From contig JACMZG010001914.1 of assembly GCA_018340805.1 (NCBI GenBank), positions 15,421,606 to 15,485,605 of the forward strand: a DNA stretch of 64,000 nt, in the 5' to 3' direction. How positions within the stretch are numbered: the stretch's first letter is position 1; the number at the start of each line of letters is the position of its first letter. The notes beneath the pieces are model-generated. The model did no database searches. It saw only the letters and a list, made by a program, of their open reading frames with translations, and was not told where the DNA came from. Shown one piece after another: positions 11,830-41,927 of the stretch. Made by a program: the position numbers and the translations under genes. This stretch comes from Microvelia longipes. Taxonomy: Eukaryota > Arthropoda > Insecta > Hemiptera > Veliidae.

Positions 11830-12345
11830 AATAAACACGCAGCAAGGGTTGAGGAGAGGGGAGGCTCTTCGTTAGGTAAACTCATACGATAGGGGTATAA
11901 GATGAAAAATTAGACTAAAACCAGGTCTTAAGTAGAGGGGAGGAGGGGGGGGGGATATAACTGAAAACTAATATGAAGCAAGAGTTGAGGAGAGGGGTTG
12001 GCCATCGTTAAATAAACTCATACGGTATCAGCCGAAAATCTATTCTTAAGTAAAGGGGTGGGGTAGGTGATGTAAGAGTTGTGGGGAGTGGTGGGATCTA
12101 AATTAAATATCATAATAAGGTAGGTAAATACAGGGAGAGAGACGAATTTTAGTTAAGTCTAGTGTACGAACATAATACATCGAAAGGGGGGGGGAGGGGG
12201 TACATAGTAAGTGTAGAGGGTGTTTAAGGAAGTAGCCCTCCATGTATACCTAACGATATACCGATCAAGGATGATCAATTCACAATGCATCTAGGTAAGG
12301 GGCGTGGCCTAGGGGGAGGAGTGGGGGTGCTCCAAGTCGCTGCAT
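11830..12345. repeat. G-rich tandem repeats
   Basis: Two diverged units of about 120 bp (from 11,838 and 11,970) share agcaag.gttgaggagagggg and taaactcatacg. They are followed by purine-rich sequence with G runs at 11,933-11,954, 12,184-12,200 and 12,300-12,330. G-quadruplex formation is possible. No gene seen. Confidence 0.5.
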
Positions 12346-12595
12346 TACCTACTTATACACACATAGCACTGGAGTTTTCTTCCTATTATATGAGTTAACC
12401 TTTCTTATAATTTTTGAATTTGTAATTATTTATTTATTTAAGTAAAGGAAATTAAAACAAATATGTACGTCAATCAATAACACCGGAACAAATGCATAAT
12501 AGTACATGCATTTGTAGTACATGTTTGAAAAACACATCTAAACACTTCATAAAAATTTGATTTTTTGCAATGTTTGCGGGGTCAAAATTATGTAT

Positions 12596-12740
12596 TAATG
12601 ACGTCGATTAACAAGGTTTTTGCACTTCGATCTGAGAAAGTGTTCGAAAGTTATCGTATCTCATAGAAACGTCTAGGAACAAAAATCTCTTATATACTTA
12701 CGTACATACATACACACACACACACACATTTTCTAATATG
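12596..12740 (-). repeat. Microsatellite-linked dispersed repeat
   Basis: On the minus strand, (gt)n is followed by tatgtacgtaagta and then a block containing cctagacgtttctatgaga. The block recurs on the + strand at 38,885-38,975 and in diverged form at 56,243-56,330, each time beside a (TA)n or (CA)n tract. It is therefore a dispersed repeat whose end carries the microsatellite. Confidence 0.5.
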
Positions 12741-12913
12741 TAATTAGAAAATGTATATTCATCTTACACGTTAAGATTTCTTATATACTTACTCGCCATT
12801 AGTTTTATCACTAGGTTGCGAACTTTCTTTTTACTAAATCTATTATACTGCGTTAATAGCATGTATACAATATGTGAAGAATGCTGTACAACTAGCAAAA
12901 AACACACACACAC

Positions 12914-12915
12914 AA

Positions 12916-13004
<89 letters not shown>
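12914..13004. repeat. (TA)n microsatellite
   Basis: About 90 bases of nearly pure TA dinucleotide preceded by (CA)n at about 12,902. Confidence 0.95.
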
Positions 13005-13006
<2 letters not shown>

Positions 13007-13370
13007 CTAAATTAAATATATTAATTAAACTATAAAACTAAATTATTGCTCAACCTTACCTTCATGGAATAAATATACAAACAATCTTTTTACACAGATT
13101 AGAAAACAAAAATAAACAATGTCAACAGGTAACAAAAATAAAGCTAAAAACATAAAATATAACCTACAGAATACTAGACAAGTTGGATAATTTAAACAAA
13201 CAATAAATAGGTTTATAATATTTCCTTCAGCGGGTTGATTTGCAAAAAACGCGCCATTGTCTTCAACTATACAACTGTATATAAACAAAAAAGCTAATTA
13301 TATGTTTACAGTTGTATTATGGTATTAGTTACGACTTGAAATTGATTAAATTGTTGTATGTATATTTTTA

Positions 13371-13569
13371 CTTTACTTCATTTATACTCTAGGTATAAAG
13401 GAAAAGTTTTGATTTAGCAAAAAAATCCCTAACCAAAATGACACCGAAATTATCTATTTTAGGTGTTTTGAAAGCCTCCCAAATGGTTTTCACAAAGTTG
13501 TCAGTCTGTATGTGTGTGTGTTATCATCGTAGCTCCCAGTCTGTTTATGCTAAACTTTTCAGTCTATTG
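13371..13569 (+). repeat. 5S-module repeat family, 5' part only
   Basis: Contains the 5' landmarks shared with the copies at 29,545, 41,147 and 60,695: ctaggtataaaggaaaa, then ccgaaattatc, cacaaagttgtcagtctgta and atcgtagctcccag. It stops where a hAT-like terminus begins at 13,570, so it was probably interrupted by that insertion. Confidence 0.6.
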
Positions 13570-13645
13570 CAGGCCTGGGCAAACTACGGCCCGCAGATCA
13601 TTTTTATGTGGCCCGCGGGCAAAATTAAAATGTTTTGAAAAAATA
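13570..13645 (+). mobile_element. hAT-type transposon terminus
   Basis: Starts caggcctgggcaaactacgg, followed by ggcccgcgggc, a form typical of hAT superfamily ends. No matching 3' terminus was found in the next 1.5 kb, and no transposase was recognised. The open frame at 13,925-14,317 is not recognisable as transposase. Confidence 0.5.
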
Positions 13646-14709
13646 AATAAAAAATAAACAAAATATTAGGTATATAAGCAAATAAATTATTTAATTCAAA
13701 ATTATTATGAGAAGTTAGATACAAAGATAAGTAAATAATTGATTGCTACTTTAACTTTAAAGTTTGAAGAAACAAAAACTAGTAAGATAAGAAACAATTA
13801 CATAAAGAGCGGCTGCCTTTCATATCAATTCTCATTGTCGGATTTGGCAAATTTTAATTATTTTAGTGAATTTTTAATTGCCTTCTGTGAATTGCCGAAA
13901 AGGAGTTGATAAAATACAATCCCTTTGATCTTTTATTTCATAGGAATACTTTTTAAAATTATTTTTACACCTAGTATTCTAGCAAAATTTGTCTTCAGTT
14001 ATATTTCAAGATCTGACGAAGATACTCCGTTCCCCAATTCCTATTTTTTGAGAATAAATTTGACTAGTAAAACCCAAGCGTTTTCACTAATACATTTGAT
14101 ACATTCGCTTTATCGTGGTAGTATGATGAACTGGAAAAGTACAACAACCATGTGGCCGCAATGTGGCCACAAGGAGGCACGCGTGGGCGGTGTTGCAGCC
14201 GAGGCGCGAAGGACTGAGGCCTTTTTTTCTTTAGAGTTTCGCTTAAAGTATGAATCTAATACGTGTTTAATCTTAAATCTTAAAGGAAATATAAATATTA
14301 AAATGAATACTACTTGAGTTTATTTTTTTGTTTTAATGTATCTCTTATCAGAGAAATTCTTCTGTTATTAAATAATGCTTCTAAATAGTTAAATATTTCA
14401 CAGGTAATAAATTTAAAATTAAAGTCTGTGATATTCGGATTTTATTTCTACGTATCAGACTGTTATATAACGATAAACGCAACAACAGAAATGATAATAC
14501 ATATTTTTATATAACCAGTTTATTGCTCATTTGATCTCATTCTGTTTTAAATTTGATGGTGCTTATAATTTATCTCAGTTGTATTTACTAGGTATATTGC
14601 TTGGTAATTATATAAGATGTTGTATAAGTGTATAACACTCACTGAGGAGCGAAAGAAAAGAAAGACAAAAAAATATCATATTGCAATCAATGTTCTTTTG
14701 GTTTTATCT
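13646..14709. other. Possible hAT interior, no gene recognised
   Basis: AT-rich sequence with one GC-richer patch near 14,150-14,220. It may be the interior of the hAT-like element, but nothing in it identifies a product. Confidence 0.3.
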
Positions 14710-14734
14710 ACAGAACTGGTTTTATGATTGTTTT

Positions 14735-14798
14735 AACCTAAGCAGTAGAGGTTCGTACCTGAGTTCGAATCCTAATAAGGACGATAGTTTTTTTTATA
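14735..14798 (+). repeat. tRNA-like B-box module followed by T run
   Basis: The segment gtacctgagttcgaatcct, then aaggacgatag and a T run, is homologous to 56,770-56,810 (gtacctgggttcacatcct, gggtcgataa, T run). The gagttcgaatcc core resembles a Pol III B box and the T run a Pol III terminator. A SINE-type remnant is the best guess. Confidence 0.4.
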
Positions 14799-14951
14799 AT
14801 TTTATTTACATTATATAAGTTTATTCTGTTCCCATAGGGAGCCATATATATATATATCTGAGAAATCATATCAATAAATTAAGATTATTATCATCCAGAT
14901 CAGCTTATTTCTATTCACATGGCCAACCATTTTTAATCTGAACTCAAATGA

Positions 14952-15110
14952 TATTTTTGTCCACTATGCACTGAAGCTAATGACACCCTTGAACATTTTC
15001 TACTTTCTTGCTTTAATACCAAAGACCTTAGAAATCGTCTCCTAAAAGATTGTAACTCAGAGACAAAATTAGAGATTTACACTAATATTGAACGATCAAA
15101 ATTTGAATAG
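14952..15110 (+). pseudogene. Relic of non-LTR retrotransposon C-terminus (zf-RVT motif)
   Basis: A short frame reads CPLCTEANDTLEHFLLSC and runs to a stop at 15,108-15,110. This is the C-x2-C...H...C zinc motif at the C-terminus of many non-LTR reverse transcriptases. A stop directly upstream (14,949) and the lack of RT motifs show that it is a fragment. Confidence 0.7.
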
Positions 15111-16030
15111 TCTTTACTTGTACATTGCGAAATATCTTTATAGAAGATCAATAATGAGTGACTAAAACCTTTCCTCCATTTTTCCTCAAAGACATATTTT
15201 ACTATTTTTAATTAATAACTTTTTATTAAAATTGTATATTTTATTTAAAAAAAAGTTAAATTTCTTTTTCTGTGATGCAATGTTCATTTCTAATCATTTA
15301 TTATCTTTCTTTTTTTCTTTTATAAGCTAAATTGTAAACAAACTACTTTGTATGAATATTATGTTCTTAAACGAATAAACTTATTATCACACTAAGTATA
15401 TAATTAATTTATTAAAAAAAAGAAAATTCTATACACTATATCCTATGGAATTATTTCACGAAATATGATTTATTTAATCAAATGAAATCAAGTCGCTCTG
15501 CTAATCTGATTCTCATGTAGTTTTATAGAGACACATAATAAAATCTTATAGATTAAATCTGACTGATAAATTAATTGGTCACATTCTGAAGTTAGCTTAT
15601 GAGCTAAATTAGTGAATAATTCACCACTCTCTTCTATATTTTGAATTATATTTTGTGACAAACTATACGTATTGGTTCTATATTATATAATATAGCTATT
15701 TTTGGACCTTATCGTCTGCTGTTTTTTAATATTTAAATCTATGAAATGAATGTGATGCTACAAGGAGAGTTTAACATTGACCTTGCAGGCTAATAACCAT
15801 GACCCTAACCTTCATCCTTTTTAGCCTACTTGTTTAACACTTGCCTCAAATTATCATATTCGCCTCTGGCTGTAGGTGTAGTTAACACGGTGCAACTGCA
15901 GCGCTAAATCGTTGCGGAAGAGTTGTGTACGACACGAAATGATATTGAGTCACTCATTTAATCTATGCATATAAATCTACATCAATAATTATAGCATTAT
16001 ATCGTATCGTAGAGATACATTACTACAAGG
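15111..16030. other. AT-rich intergenic, nothing recognised
   Basis: No credible exon, RNA gene or structured repeat seen. Confidence 0.5.
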
Positions 16031-16033
16031 TAT

Positions 16034-16310
16034 ATAGCCTATCTCAATATATTAAGAACCTTGAACATATTTTTGGGGATTTCAGGGGCTTTGTGTAAAC
16101 TCATTAAAATCTCTTCTAGGAGTGAGTTTTGGTTATAATAAATACATTTTCGTTTATTAGCACCATAAAGATATATACTAGAGGGGGCATAGCCTATCTC
16201 AATACATTGAGTGGCCTGAAACATCTTTTTGGGGCTCTCAGGGGCTCTCTGTAACCTCATTGAAACCTCCTTCAAGAGTGAGTTAAGATTATAATAAATA
16301 TATTGATTTT
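16034..16310. repeat. Two ~160-bp tandem units
   Basis: Both units carry tagcctatctcaata, then tttttgggg, caggggct, agtgagtt and ataataaata, starting near 16,034 and 16,193. The 93-codon open frame across them on the minus strand simply follows the duplication and is not taken as a gene. Confidence 0.7.
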
Positions 16311-16556
16311 GGATTCCCACACATTGTTTGTGATTTTATTTGTTACAAACACATTACTTTTCGTATATACGCGTACATCAATAAATGAGAAAAAGTAAAA
16401 ATGTTTTTGTGGAGCCATGTACACTCATGGTGACGTCAAATAATGAAACATTTCTAAAATCATTAATACTAAGGGTTAAAACTATTCCCTGGTAATAAGG
16501 TTTTGTATGTATATATCATTTTGATACTACCGAGTTTTGCAAAACATGAATAGTTG

Positions 16557-16802
16557 ACACAATATAATTGTGCGAGAGACACCTAGGAAATGTAACAAGC
16601 AAAATGCAATGCTACATCTGGGAACTGCTCCATCATTTGACATTCGTCATTCTTGATGGCTCGACATTATGTCATTACCCACTCTGACATTATGTCGAGC
16701 CATCAAGTATGACGAATGTCGAATGATTGAACAGTTCCCAGATGTAGCATTGCATTTTGCTTGTTACATTTCCTAGGTGTCTCTTGCACAATTATATTGT
16801 GT
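16557..16802. mobile_element. 246-bp foldback MITE
   Basis: Arms at 16,557-16,674 and 16,685-16,802 are inverted copies of about 118 bp separated by 10 bases, with over 90% identity by eye. The termini are acacaatataattgtgc and its complement. There is no coding capacity, and no clear target-site duplication was found. Confidence 0.85.
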
Positions 16803-16824
16803 TTTGTATGTATGTTTATAGAGG

Positions 16825-17060
16825 CCCTGAGTCCGAGTCGATACGTCCAAAAGACATCTTTTGGATAGCATAATTAGACCTAAAGATTGATTTTTGCACC
16901 AAGCTTCAACTCTCTAGCGTAAACCCATTTAAAGCTACGATGATGACAGACATACTCACTTAAAGACAGGCAACTTGGTAAAAACTTCTAGTATTATTAG
17001 TATTCGTCACCCATCCAGTGTCTTTAAAAAAATTTAAAAACTTATCAGGTTTTAAAAACA
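16825..17060 (-). repeat. 5S-module repeat family, partial inverted copy
   Basis: Its reverse complement contains the family landmarks caagttgcctgtc, atcgtagct, gctagagagttgaa and gtgcaaaaatcaatcttta, in the order found in the 41,147 copy. The 5S-like segment is missing. Confidence 0.55.
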
Positions 17061-17904
17061 CCTGAAACAGATAATTTGAATGTGTAAATTGATTCGATCA
17101 ATAATCAATCCATCAATCTTAAATTAACCCCAAAATTAATATATTTACTCGCTTATTAATTTTACTGTTTATAAAAACACTAGTTTTCATAATTGTTTAA
17201 AAATAATTCTATAGTAGTAATGATTTTTTCTGATTACATATTGTTATTTGGTTTTCCGCATTCACATTTAAGTATGTAAGCTGCGGTATGATAGTATATT
17301 GGTATTGTACGTCGGTAATATTTGTGTATTCATATAAATACAGAGAACAGGACATGGAATCTACAGAATGATAATTTTAATTATTGATAAAGTTAAAACA
17401 TTCCACAAAAATTATTTCCTTTTCCGTTTTCATTTTAAATTTAGAGGATGAAACGAAAATGTTAGGCAGCCGGCACATCGCAATGGTAGGACAAGTATTC
17501 ATTGTGAAGTTATTATTGCATATTGAATTACAATTGTTTGAAGAAGGTCATAACTTTAATTATAGGTGTTGTGATCAAGAAAAATTTACAGGAATAACTT
17601 ACCCTGTCTGTAGAATTATTTTTATGTGCAGTGGTAAAAAGAAAGCATTGTGATAGTAATTAATAAAATTCCCGCTTACATAAAGTCGTTTTGGCGTAAT
17701 TTCATCCGAAAACTTGAGAACTCACACTCTATAATCTCATCTTACACGTGTAAATCACTACAACAATCAACACTAATAATAACATTTAACTTTGATAATG
17801 ACTTTAGCAAACATATTAGTACATAATTTAATTCCACCCTCCCCCCGATCAGATAACTTTTCGAGGTTACATCTTGAGAATGAGCGTGAATGGAGTTCAT
17901 CATA
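17061..17904. other. Intergenic, nothing recognised
   Basis: An 89-codon open frame (17,384-17,653) has no recognisable motif, and no splice context supports it. No other structure seen. Confidence 0.4.
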
Positions 17905-18625
17905 AATAATAAAATGAAAAGTCTCTCCACAAAAAAAAAAAAAAAAAAAAAATAAAAACTTTATTGGCAAAGCGCTTTCAACCTAGCTAGAGGCCATCAT
18001 CAGTGCAAAACCTAACAAACAAGTAACCTTGGCAAAACTGGAAGGAGCATACTTACTAGGGCTCGGGACATAAGTCGAGGACTAATAGCAAGTTCTATCA
18101 GCATCTTCTCTAGAAAATCACTTTGACGGTCCTCATAAGGTTGGTTGCCTCATTTTGTAATAAAGGCCGGAAATGGATTTCTTGGAAAAGTTAGAAAATA
18201 GAAAGAAGTCAACAACGGGTTGGCGAGCTAAACATCAACGAGAAAGTGGAGTCATCCCCTACTGCGAGCCATGTTGCTTGCGCCGCCGCCTCCTTCTGTT
18301 AGTCTGAATCTAATAACTAAAGCTAAATCATAGACTCACTCGTCTTCCTTTTATATTTTCAACGGTATATATGTTTTATTTTACCTTTTTGACTATATGT
18401 ATTTTATTGTACTTTTTCTTTTAATCTAATTTTTTAGCCCATCTGTTACCTTATTTTATTTGTTACCTTATTATTTTACTTTTTTATTTTTGTCATATCT
18501 TTTATTTATCTATTGTTACTTGTTTGTTAGGTTTTGCACTGATGATGGCCTCTAGCTAGGTTGAAGCGCTTTGCCAATAAAGTTTTATTTTGTGGAGAGA
18601 CTTTTCATTTTATTATTTTTCATTT
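17905..18625. mobile_element. TIR element with hammerhead-like ends (Penelope-type or non-autonomous)
   Basis: Inverted repeats of about 105-120 bp lie at 17,905-18,027 and 18,519-18,625, with about 490 bp of non-coding sequence between. Each carries ctgatgatggcctctagct followed by aggttgaagcgctttgcc. CTGATGA matches the hammerhead 5' core, but the second core is GAAG rather than GAAA, so activity is doubtful. The outer part (aaaatgaaaagtctctccac) flanks an A-rich tract on the left only. No reverse transcriptase is present. Confidence 0.6.
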
Positions 18626-18733
18626 TATTATTTTCGAGGTTAAGTGAATTTTTAAATTTTATCAAAGCCATTTTTGTTGGTTAATGACGTCATACACATT
18701 TCATAAACACACACTTATATTACATACATGCAT

Positions 18734-18734
<1 letters not shown>

Positions 18735-18819
<85 letters not shown>

Positions 18820-18835
18820 TTATATATATATAATA
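18735..18835. repeat. (CA)n/(TA)n compound microsatellite
   Basis: About 30 bases of CA repeats followed by about 65 bases of TA repeats. Confidence 0.95.
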
Positions 18836-18895
18836 TCGCTCGATTTTGGCACCGTATAGGTTCACGGTGCGGAGCCCAGGCAATGCTTTAATTTT
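18836..18895 (+). repeat. Microsatellite-linked tRNA-like module
   Basis: Contains ggcaccgtataggttcacgg and tgcggagcccaggcaatg directly after the TA tract. A related copy is at 28,970-29,030 (ggcaccgtaggtccatggtt, cggagcccatcc). The ggttc/gagcc core resembles a Pol III B box. Confidence 0.4.
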
Positions 18896-19039
18896 GTTTA
18901 TATAAATATTATTTATATTTAAACGATTCGCCAACTTTACTCAATACTTATGAAATATTGGATGCAACCCACCTGAGGTAGTTTCCACAGGGTGAATACT
19001 CTAATAGGCAGAAAGGCTTTAAAAAGAGCATTTTATTAT

Positions 19040-19103
19040 AAATATATATAATAACCACAGTATTATATATATATTAATATTATATATATATATATATATA
19101 TAT

Positions 19104-19172
<69 letters not shown>
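19040..19172. repeat. (TA)n microsatellite
   Basis: TA tracts with a few interruptions. Confidence 0.95.
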
Positions 19173-19177
<5 letters not shown>

Positions 19178-20140
19178 TTAAAAAACTATGTACTCCTTCT
19201 ACCTTATTTTTCCTTTGGAAATTCACTAAAAATTATAAAATTAAATGTATCATGCGTGTATCCTGTTTCTCAAATTTTAGTAAAGTTTAGCAGCTTCTTT
19301 TGGTTTATCTTCTGTTTATGTTCTCTCATGCTAATATTGTTTATTCCACAAAAACGTTATTATGACATTGCTATTAATCTCCGTAACGAATATGATGAAA
19401 TGCATGACTGTAAGAAATTAAGCCAGTGGTTTGTAAGTGTCCGGATGAACCCTGTGATCAGTCAACTGAAGTTTTGTTTACTCAACCCTTGTAATTATTT
19501 TAAGTAAGCAATTTTTCGCTCTAATTTTGCCATAATTCGATTTTTCGCGATATTTCCTCTACTATTGAACCAAGAATTTTACGAGCATTTAAAATTATTT
19601 ATACAAACTTAATAACTGAAATAGTTTTTTTTGATAATTGAGCCTCTTATATTTATTAACCTAAGTGGGTGTGAGGGTGAAATTGATCGTAAAGGGAGAG
19701 GGGAACCCCTTTTTTAGATCGTGTAGGTTTTATTACACCTTAATTACGAATTTCCTTAAGGATTTAGAATACTATAAGAACACAATTAAGACAAATACTT
19801 TCTTTTTCCGATCGACATTTGTACTTCCGATGGAACATTATAATATTATTTCCGTGTCTCACAGAGATTGTGGTAAAAAATGACCCCACTACTCCAAAAA
19901 TAAATAAAAAATAGTTGGTAAATGTATGCTTTAGTCAGTTTTCACTTGAAGGGTGATTTAAAAACATATTTGAGAGCTTAAGATAAATGATCTAAATACT
20001 TTTTAACGTCAGCATGAATCATATTATAGTAAACAAAACTAACATGAATCTTATTATCTATTTATTTAAAGAAATCTAAGTATATTTGTTTCTCACTCGA
20101 AAAACGCGGACAGATCATGGAATTAAATTTAAAACTGTAC
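19173..20140. other. Intergenic, nothing recognised
   Basis: Only a degenerate copy of the palindromic tttcctttggaaattcac motif at 19,208-19,226 was noticed. Confidence 0.4.
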
Positions 20141-20149
20141 AAACAACTT

Positions 20150-20310
20150 TGTACTTGCTCAACACACGTACTTACTCACCCACGACAAAATACAAATTAA
20201 TGTAATTCTAAGCACAGACTGACACTATTCTAAAACAGAAAGAGTAGACAAAATTAAATATCTAGAGGTTATTTGTAGACAATAACTTGAACTGGAAGCT
20301 CTTACTATAG
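20150..20310 (+). pseudogene. Relic of a non-LTR reverse transcriptase (thumb region)
   Basis: Conceptual frames read VDKIKYLEVIC and, after a one-base shift, NNLNWK. Together these resemble the KIKYLGV..D..L.W segment that follows the catalytic domain in Jockey/CR1-like reverse transcriptases. Stops and a shift show that it is dead. Confidence 0.45.
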
Positions 20311-21169
20311 TGATTATCAAACTAATAAGAAAACAGATCAAGTAGTCTGATATTTCAGATCGGGGAATTTTAGCCCATGGGCCCCATCAAAGTCCGCAAA
20401 ATAGGTTCCAAAATCAATTTTTAAACCTATAGCACTGTTCATATTGGTTTTATCAAAAGATAAAGGGCTCTTATTTAAAATATTTTATTTTAAATAAAAT
20501 AAATAAAATAAATTTAATAGTTTATTAAATTTGAGACAAATCGACGTTTTAACCATTAAAATTGGTTTAATTGTCACCGAAAAAAACGTTTTAAAAACAA
20601 CTTAATTTTAATGCTAATTATTTGTTAACTACATTAATAATTTTTATTTTTGTGCTTACTATTTTTTGGTGGAAATAAAGAATGTATTATTAAAAAAATG
20701 TACAGTGTATGATTTACTGTACACATACATCTAATAATTTTAAATGAACAAACTTCCTTTCAAACTGGTTTGCCAAATTTGCTTTGAAGAGAATATTAAA
20801 TACAACTAATCGATAGGGATAATACAATATATTTAAGAAAAAATGATCGTAAAAGAAGAAAGTGTTAAATTGTTTGTACTGGTTATAGATAATACATGTT
20901 GTTGTTTCAACTTTTATATGCAGTATATATACATACGTAAACTTAGCCTTCCACTTTCATTTACTGACCTCGTTTTCAGTTACTATCTTGAGTATCTTAT
21001 GCGCATAAAGTATCTTAGTTTGATGTTGATTAACACTTACCTCAAAGTTTAAATAAAGAATAAGACTTCATCTTTTTAGCGAATTCACATCATGCAAATT
21101 ACGCTTATGAGTTTGTTATGATGACAGAAATTGGGGGACAAAAATATATGTCCGAAAAAAATATACTTA
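20311..21169. other. Intergenic, nothing recognised
   Basis: AT-rich. A copy of the tttttagcgaatt ... acgcttatgag motif is at 21,076-21,115. Confidence 0.4.
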
Positions 21170-21199
21170 CACACAAACACACACACACACACACACCAC

Positions 21200-21231
<32 letters not shown>

Positions 21232-21330
21232 TATATATATAATATATATATAATATATATATATATAATATAATATATATAATATATTATATATATATAA
21301 TATATATAATATATAATATATATATATATG
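21170..21330. repeat. (CA)n/(TA)n compound microsatellite
   Basis: CA repeats, then interrupted TA repeats. Confidence 0.95.
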
Positions 21331-21689
21331 TTTGTGCGTGTAACAGAGTCGACCTGAGGCGTAAAGCGCCGAGGCCGCGTAGCGTAGGTCAAAAAAAGTC
21401 TTATCTACCGACGTAAATTAAAATAAACTTTTCTTTTATGCTAATTTATTATAATATTTTAAGGTAATAATAAGTCGCTAAATTTTACTGTGATTCACAT
21501 GCATTTTTCTTCCATAGAAGAAAATGTACCGCGTTTTTTTCCATAGATTCATAGAGGAAATTTAGGTCTAACATCGGAGGTTTATTATCAGCTTTAGGTT
21601 TTACCAGTAAACTAATTTCGATAAATCAACTAGGCTTTCGTGAAAAGGAAGGGAAACGAGAACGGGATAAAAAGATATATGCATATAAA

Positions 21690-21800
21690 TGAATAAATAA
21701 ACACTTTATTATTTTGTACAAATGATTACAAATAATATTAATCCTATAAATAGTACAAAAAAGTGGGGTAGTCAATTTTACATCAACTGTTCTTCCCTAC
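21690..21800 (-). repeat. Possible non-LTR 3' end (reverse orientation)
   Basis: aatgaataaataaacactttatt followed by a short AT-rich stretch ending near acaactgttcttccc. Read on the minus strand it would end in aataaag and a TTTA-type tail, as seen at 53,160-53,208 and 55,325-55,370. Short and uncertain. Confidence 0.3.
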
Positions 21801-22370
21801 CACCCTAATAAAGAAATTTTTTAAATGTTAAGAATCACTGGAAGTGAAACACCTCACCTGAGATTGATTATTACAACTAACTAAGGTTAGTTGTTTAAAA
21901 AAGAATTGAAATCTTTCCTGAAAAAATAATTTCATTCTTCCTCTAGCCATTTTTCCCTGATTGGAGGGAAATCTGGAATTGAGATTCCAGATAAACATTG
22001 TAACCCAGATTCCAGATTCTGTTTTGTAACACAAAACAGAATTTTATGGATAAAACCATCACGAAATGGTTCCACCATATCTAATTGCTGGATAAAACCA
22101 TACTGCGACACTAATAGGAGAGGTGGCAAAAAGGCCTAAATTTGTCTGCTTTCCTGGTGAAGAATAAATTACCCTTCCTCCCCACCTCTTATATTACAAT
22201 TACTACTAGTATATAGAGAATAGCTATCTTTTCTACTCTTAAAGGTGGTTCGTCCTACTGCAAAACATATCTTTCCATTTTTAGCGAATTTTCATGATAA
22301 AATACGCTTATGAGGTTATTCGTGTTTTTTTATTTTAAAGCAAATCCTGTGTCCAAATTCTGTGTTACAG

Positions 22371-40926
<18,556 letters not shown>

Positions 40927-41146
40927 CAAAGAGTGAGTTTAAACAAGTATCTGACCTGTTGGTAAAAGATGACAGTTTCAAAGGTTTAAGATGTTATTTG
41001 CATTGATGTGATTAAGCCTGAATCATAGAGAAGAATGAAGCTTTTCATCTTAAAGAAAAAAAGATAAAGTGAAATAATAAAAATAGTCCCTCCTCAAGCT
41101 ACAAAATTTAATTGACTCAAGACAGTCCATTGCACGTATAACCAAG

Positions 41147-41927
41147 TTTTTTACTTTTCCTCATTTATATTGTAGGTATATAGGAAACGTATTTTGTTTG
41201 CAAAAAAATCCAAAACCAAGAAGTCATCGAAATTATCAATTTCGAGTGTTTGTAAGACCTCCTAAAAGGTTTTCACAAAGTTGTCTGTATGTGTGTATGC
41301 ATGTATATGTCTGTTGTCACCATAGCTCCTAGTATATTTATGCTAGAGAGTTAAAACTTTGAACAAAAATCAGTCTATAGGTGTAGTTGTGCTATCCGGA
41401 AAATATTCTTTTTTTAACGTCATTAACCTGCAATTATGACAGCAAAAATGTCTATAAATCATAAAACACGGAATATGTTGCTATCAATTTGAAATTTAGC
41501 ACACATGTAGCCATGTATAAAACTAACATATGTGCCAAGTTTCATCTTATTATCAGCATCAGTTTTTATCAAATGACTTGTGTACCATTTTAAAAAAAAA
41601 TCATAAAATTATTTACTTAAGTTGAAATTTAGTAAAAGTATATACCTTTAAATTATAAATATGTACACTAAGTTTAGTTTCAATACGATGATTTGTATGT
41701 ATCTCCATGATTTTGTTGGATTATAAAAGTAAGCTGCAGGTTGAACGCTGAGAATGATACGGATGCATTTATTATCTGAGGACGTGCGAAGAGAGTCCAA
41801 AGTCATGCTGTAGTATAAATTCGGTGAATAGTATATTCTGAGGACAAGTGAAGAAGGGGGGATGAGCGTAGCGAATCAAATGTGATTATGAAAAGTTCCG
41901 AGGTACCCCGTACCCGACTTTTGTTAC
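41147..41927 (+). repeat. 5S-module repeat family, long copy
   Basis: About 780 bp with all 5' landmarks (attgtaggtatataggaaa, caaagttgtctgtatgtg, gctagagagttaaaactt) and the 3' end (gatgagcgtagcgaatc, ggtaccccgtacccga). The 5S-like part is shortened by deletion (ggattataaaagtaagctgc directly followed by aacgctgagaatga). It lies in the Oatp 3' UTR or just downstream. Confidence 0.65.

Noticed and set aside
13925..14317. 130-residue frame, considered as hAT transposase
   Set aside because: No zinc-finger BED domain, no catalytic motifs and no dimerisation domain recognisable.
16039..16320. 93-residue minus-strand frame
   Set aside because: Produced by two tandem 160-bp repeats; the internal protein repeat simply follows the DNA.
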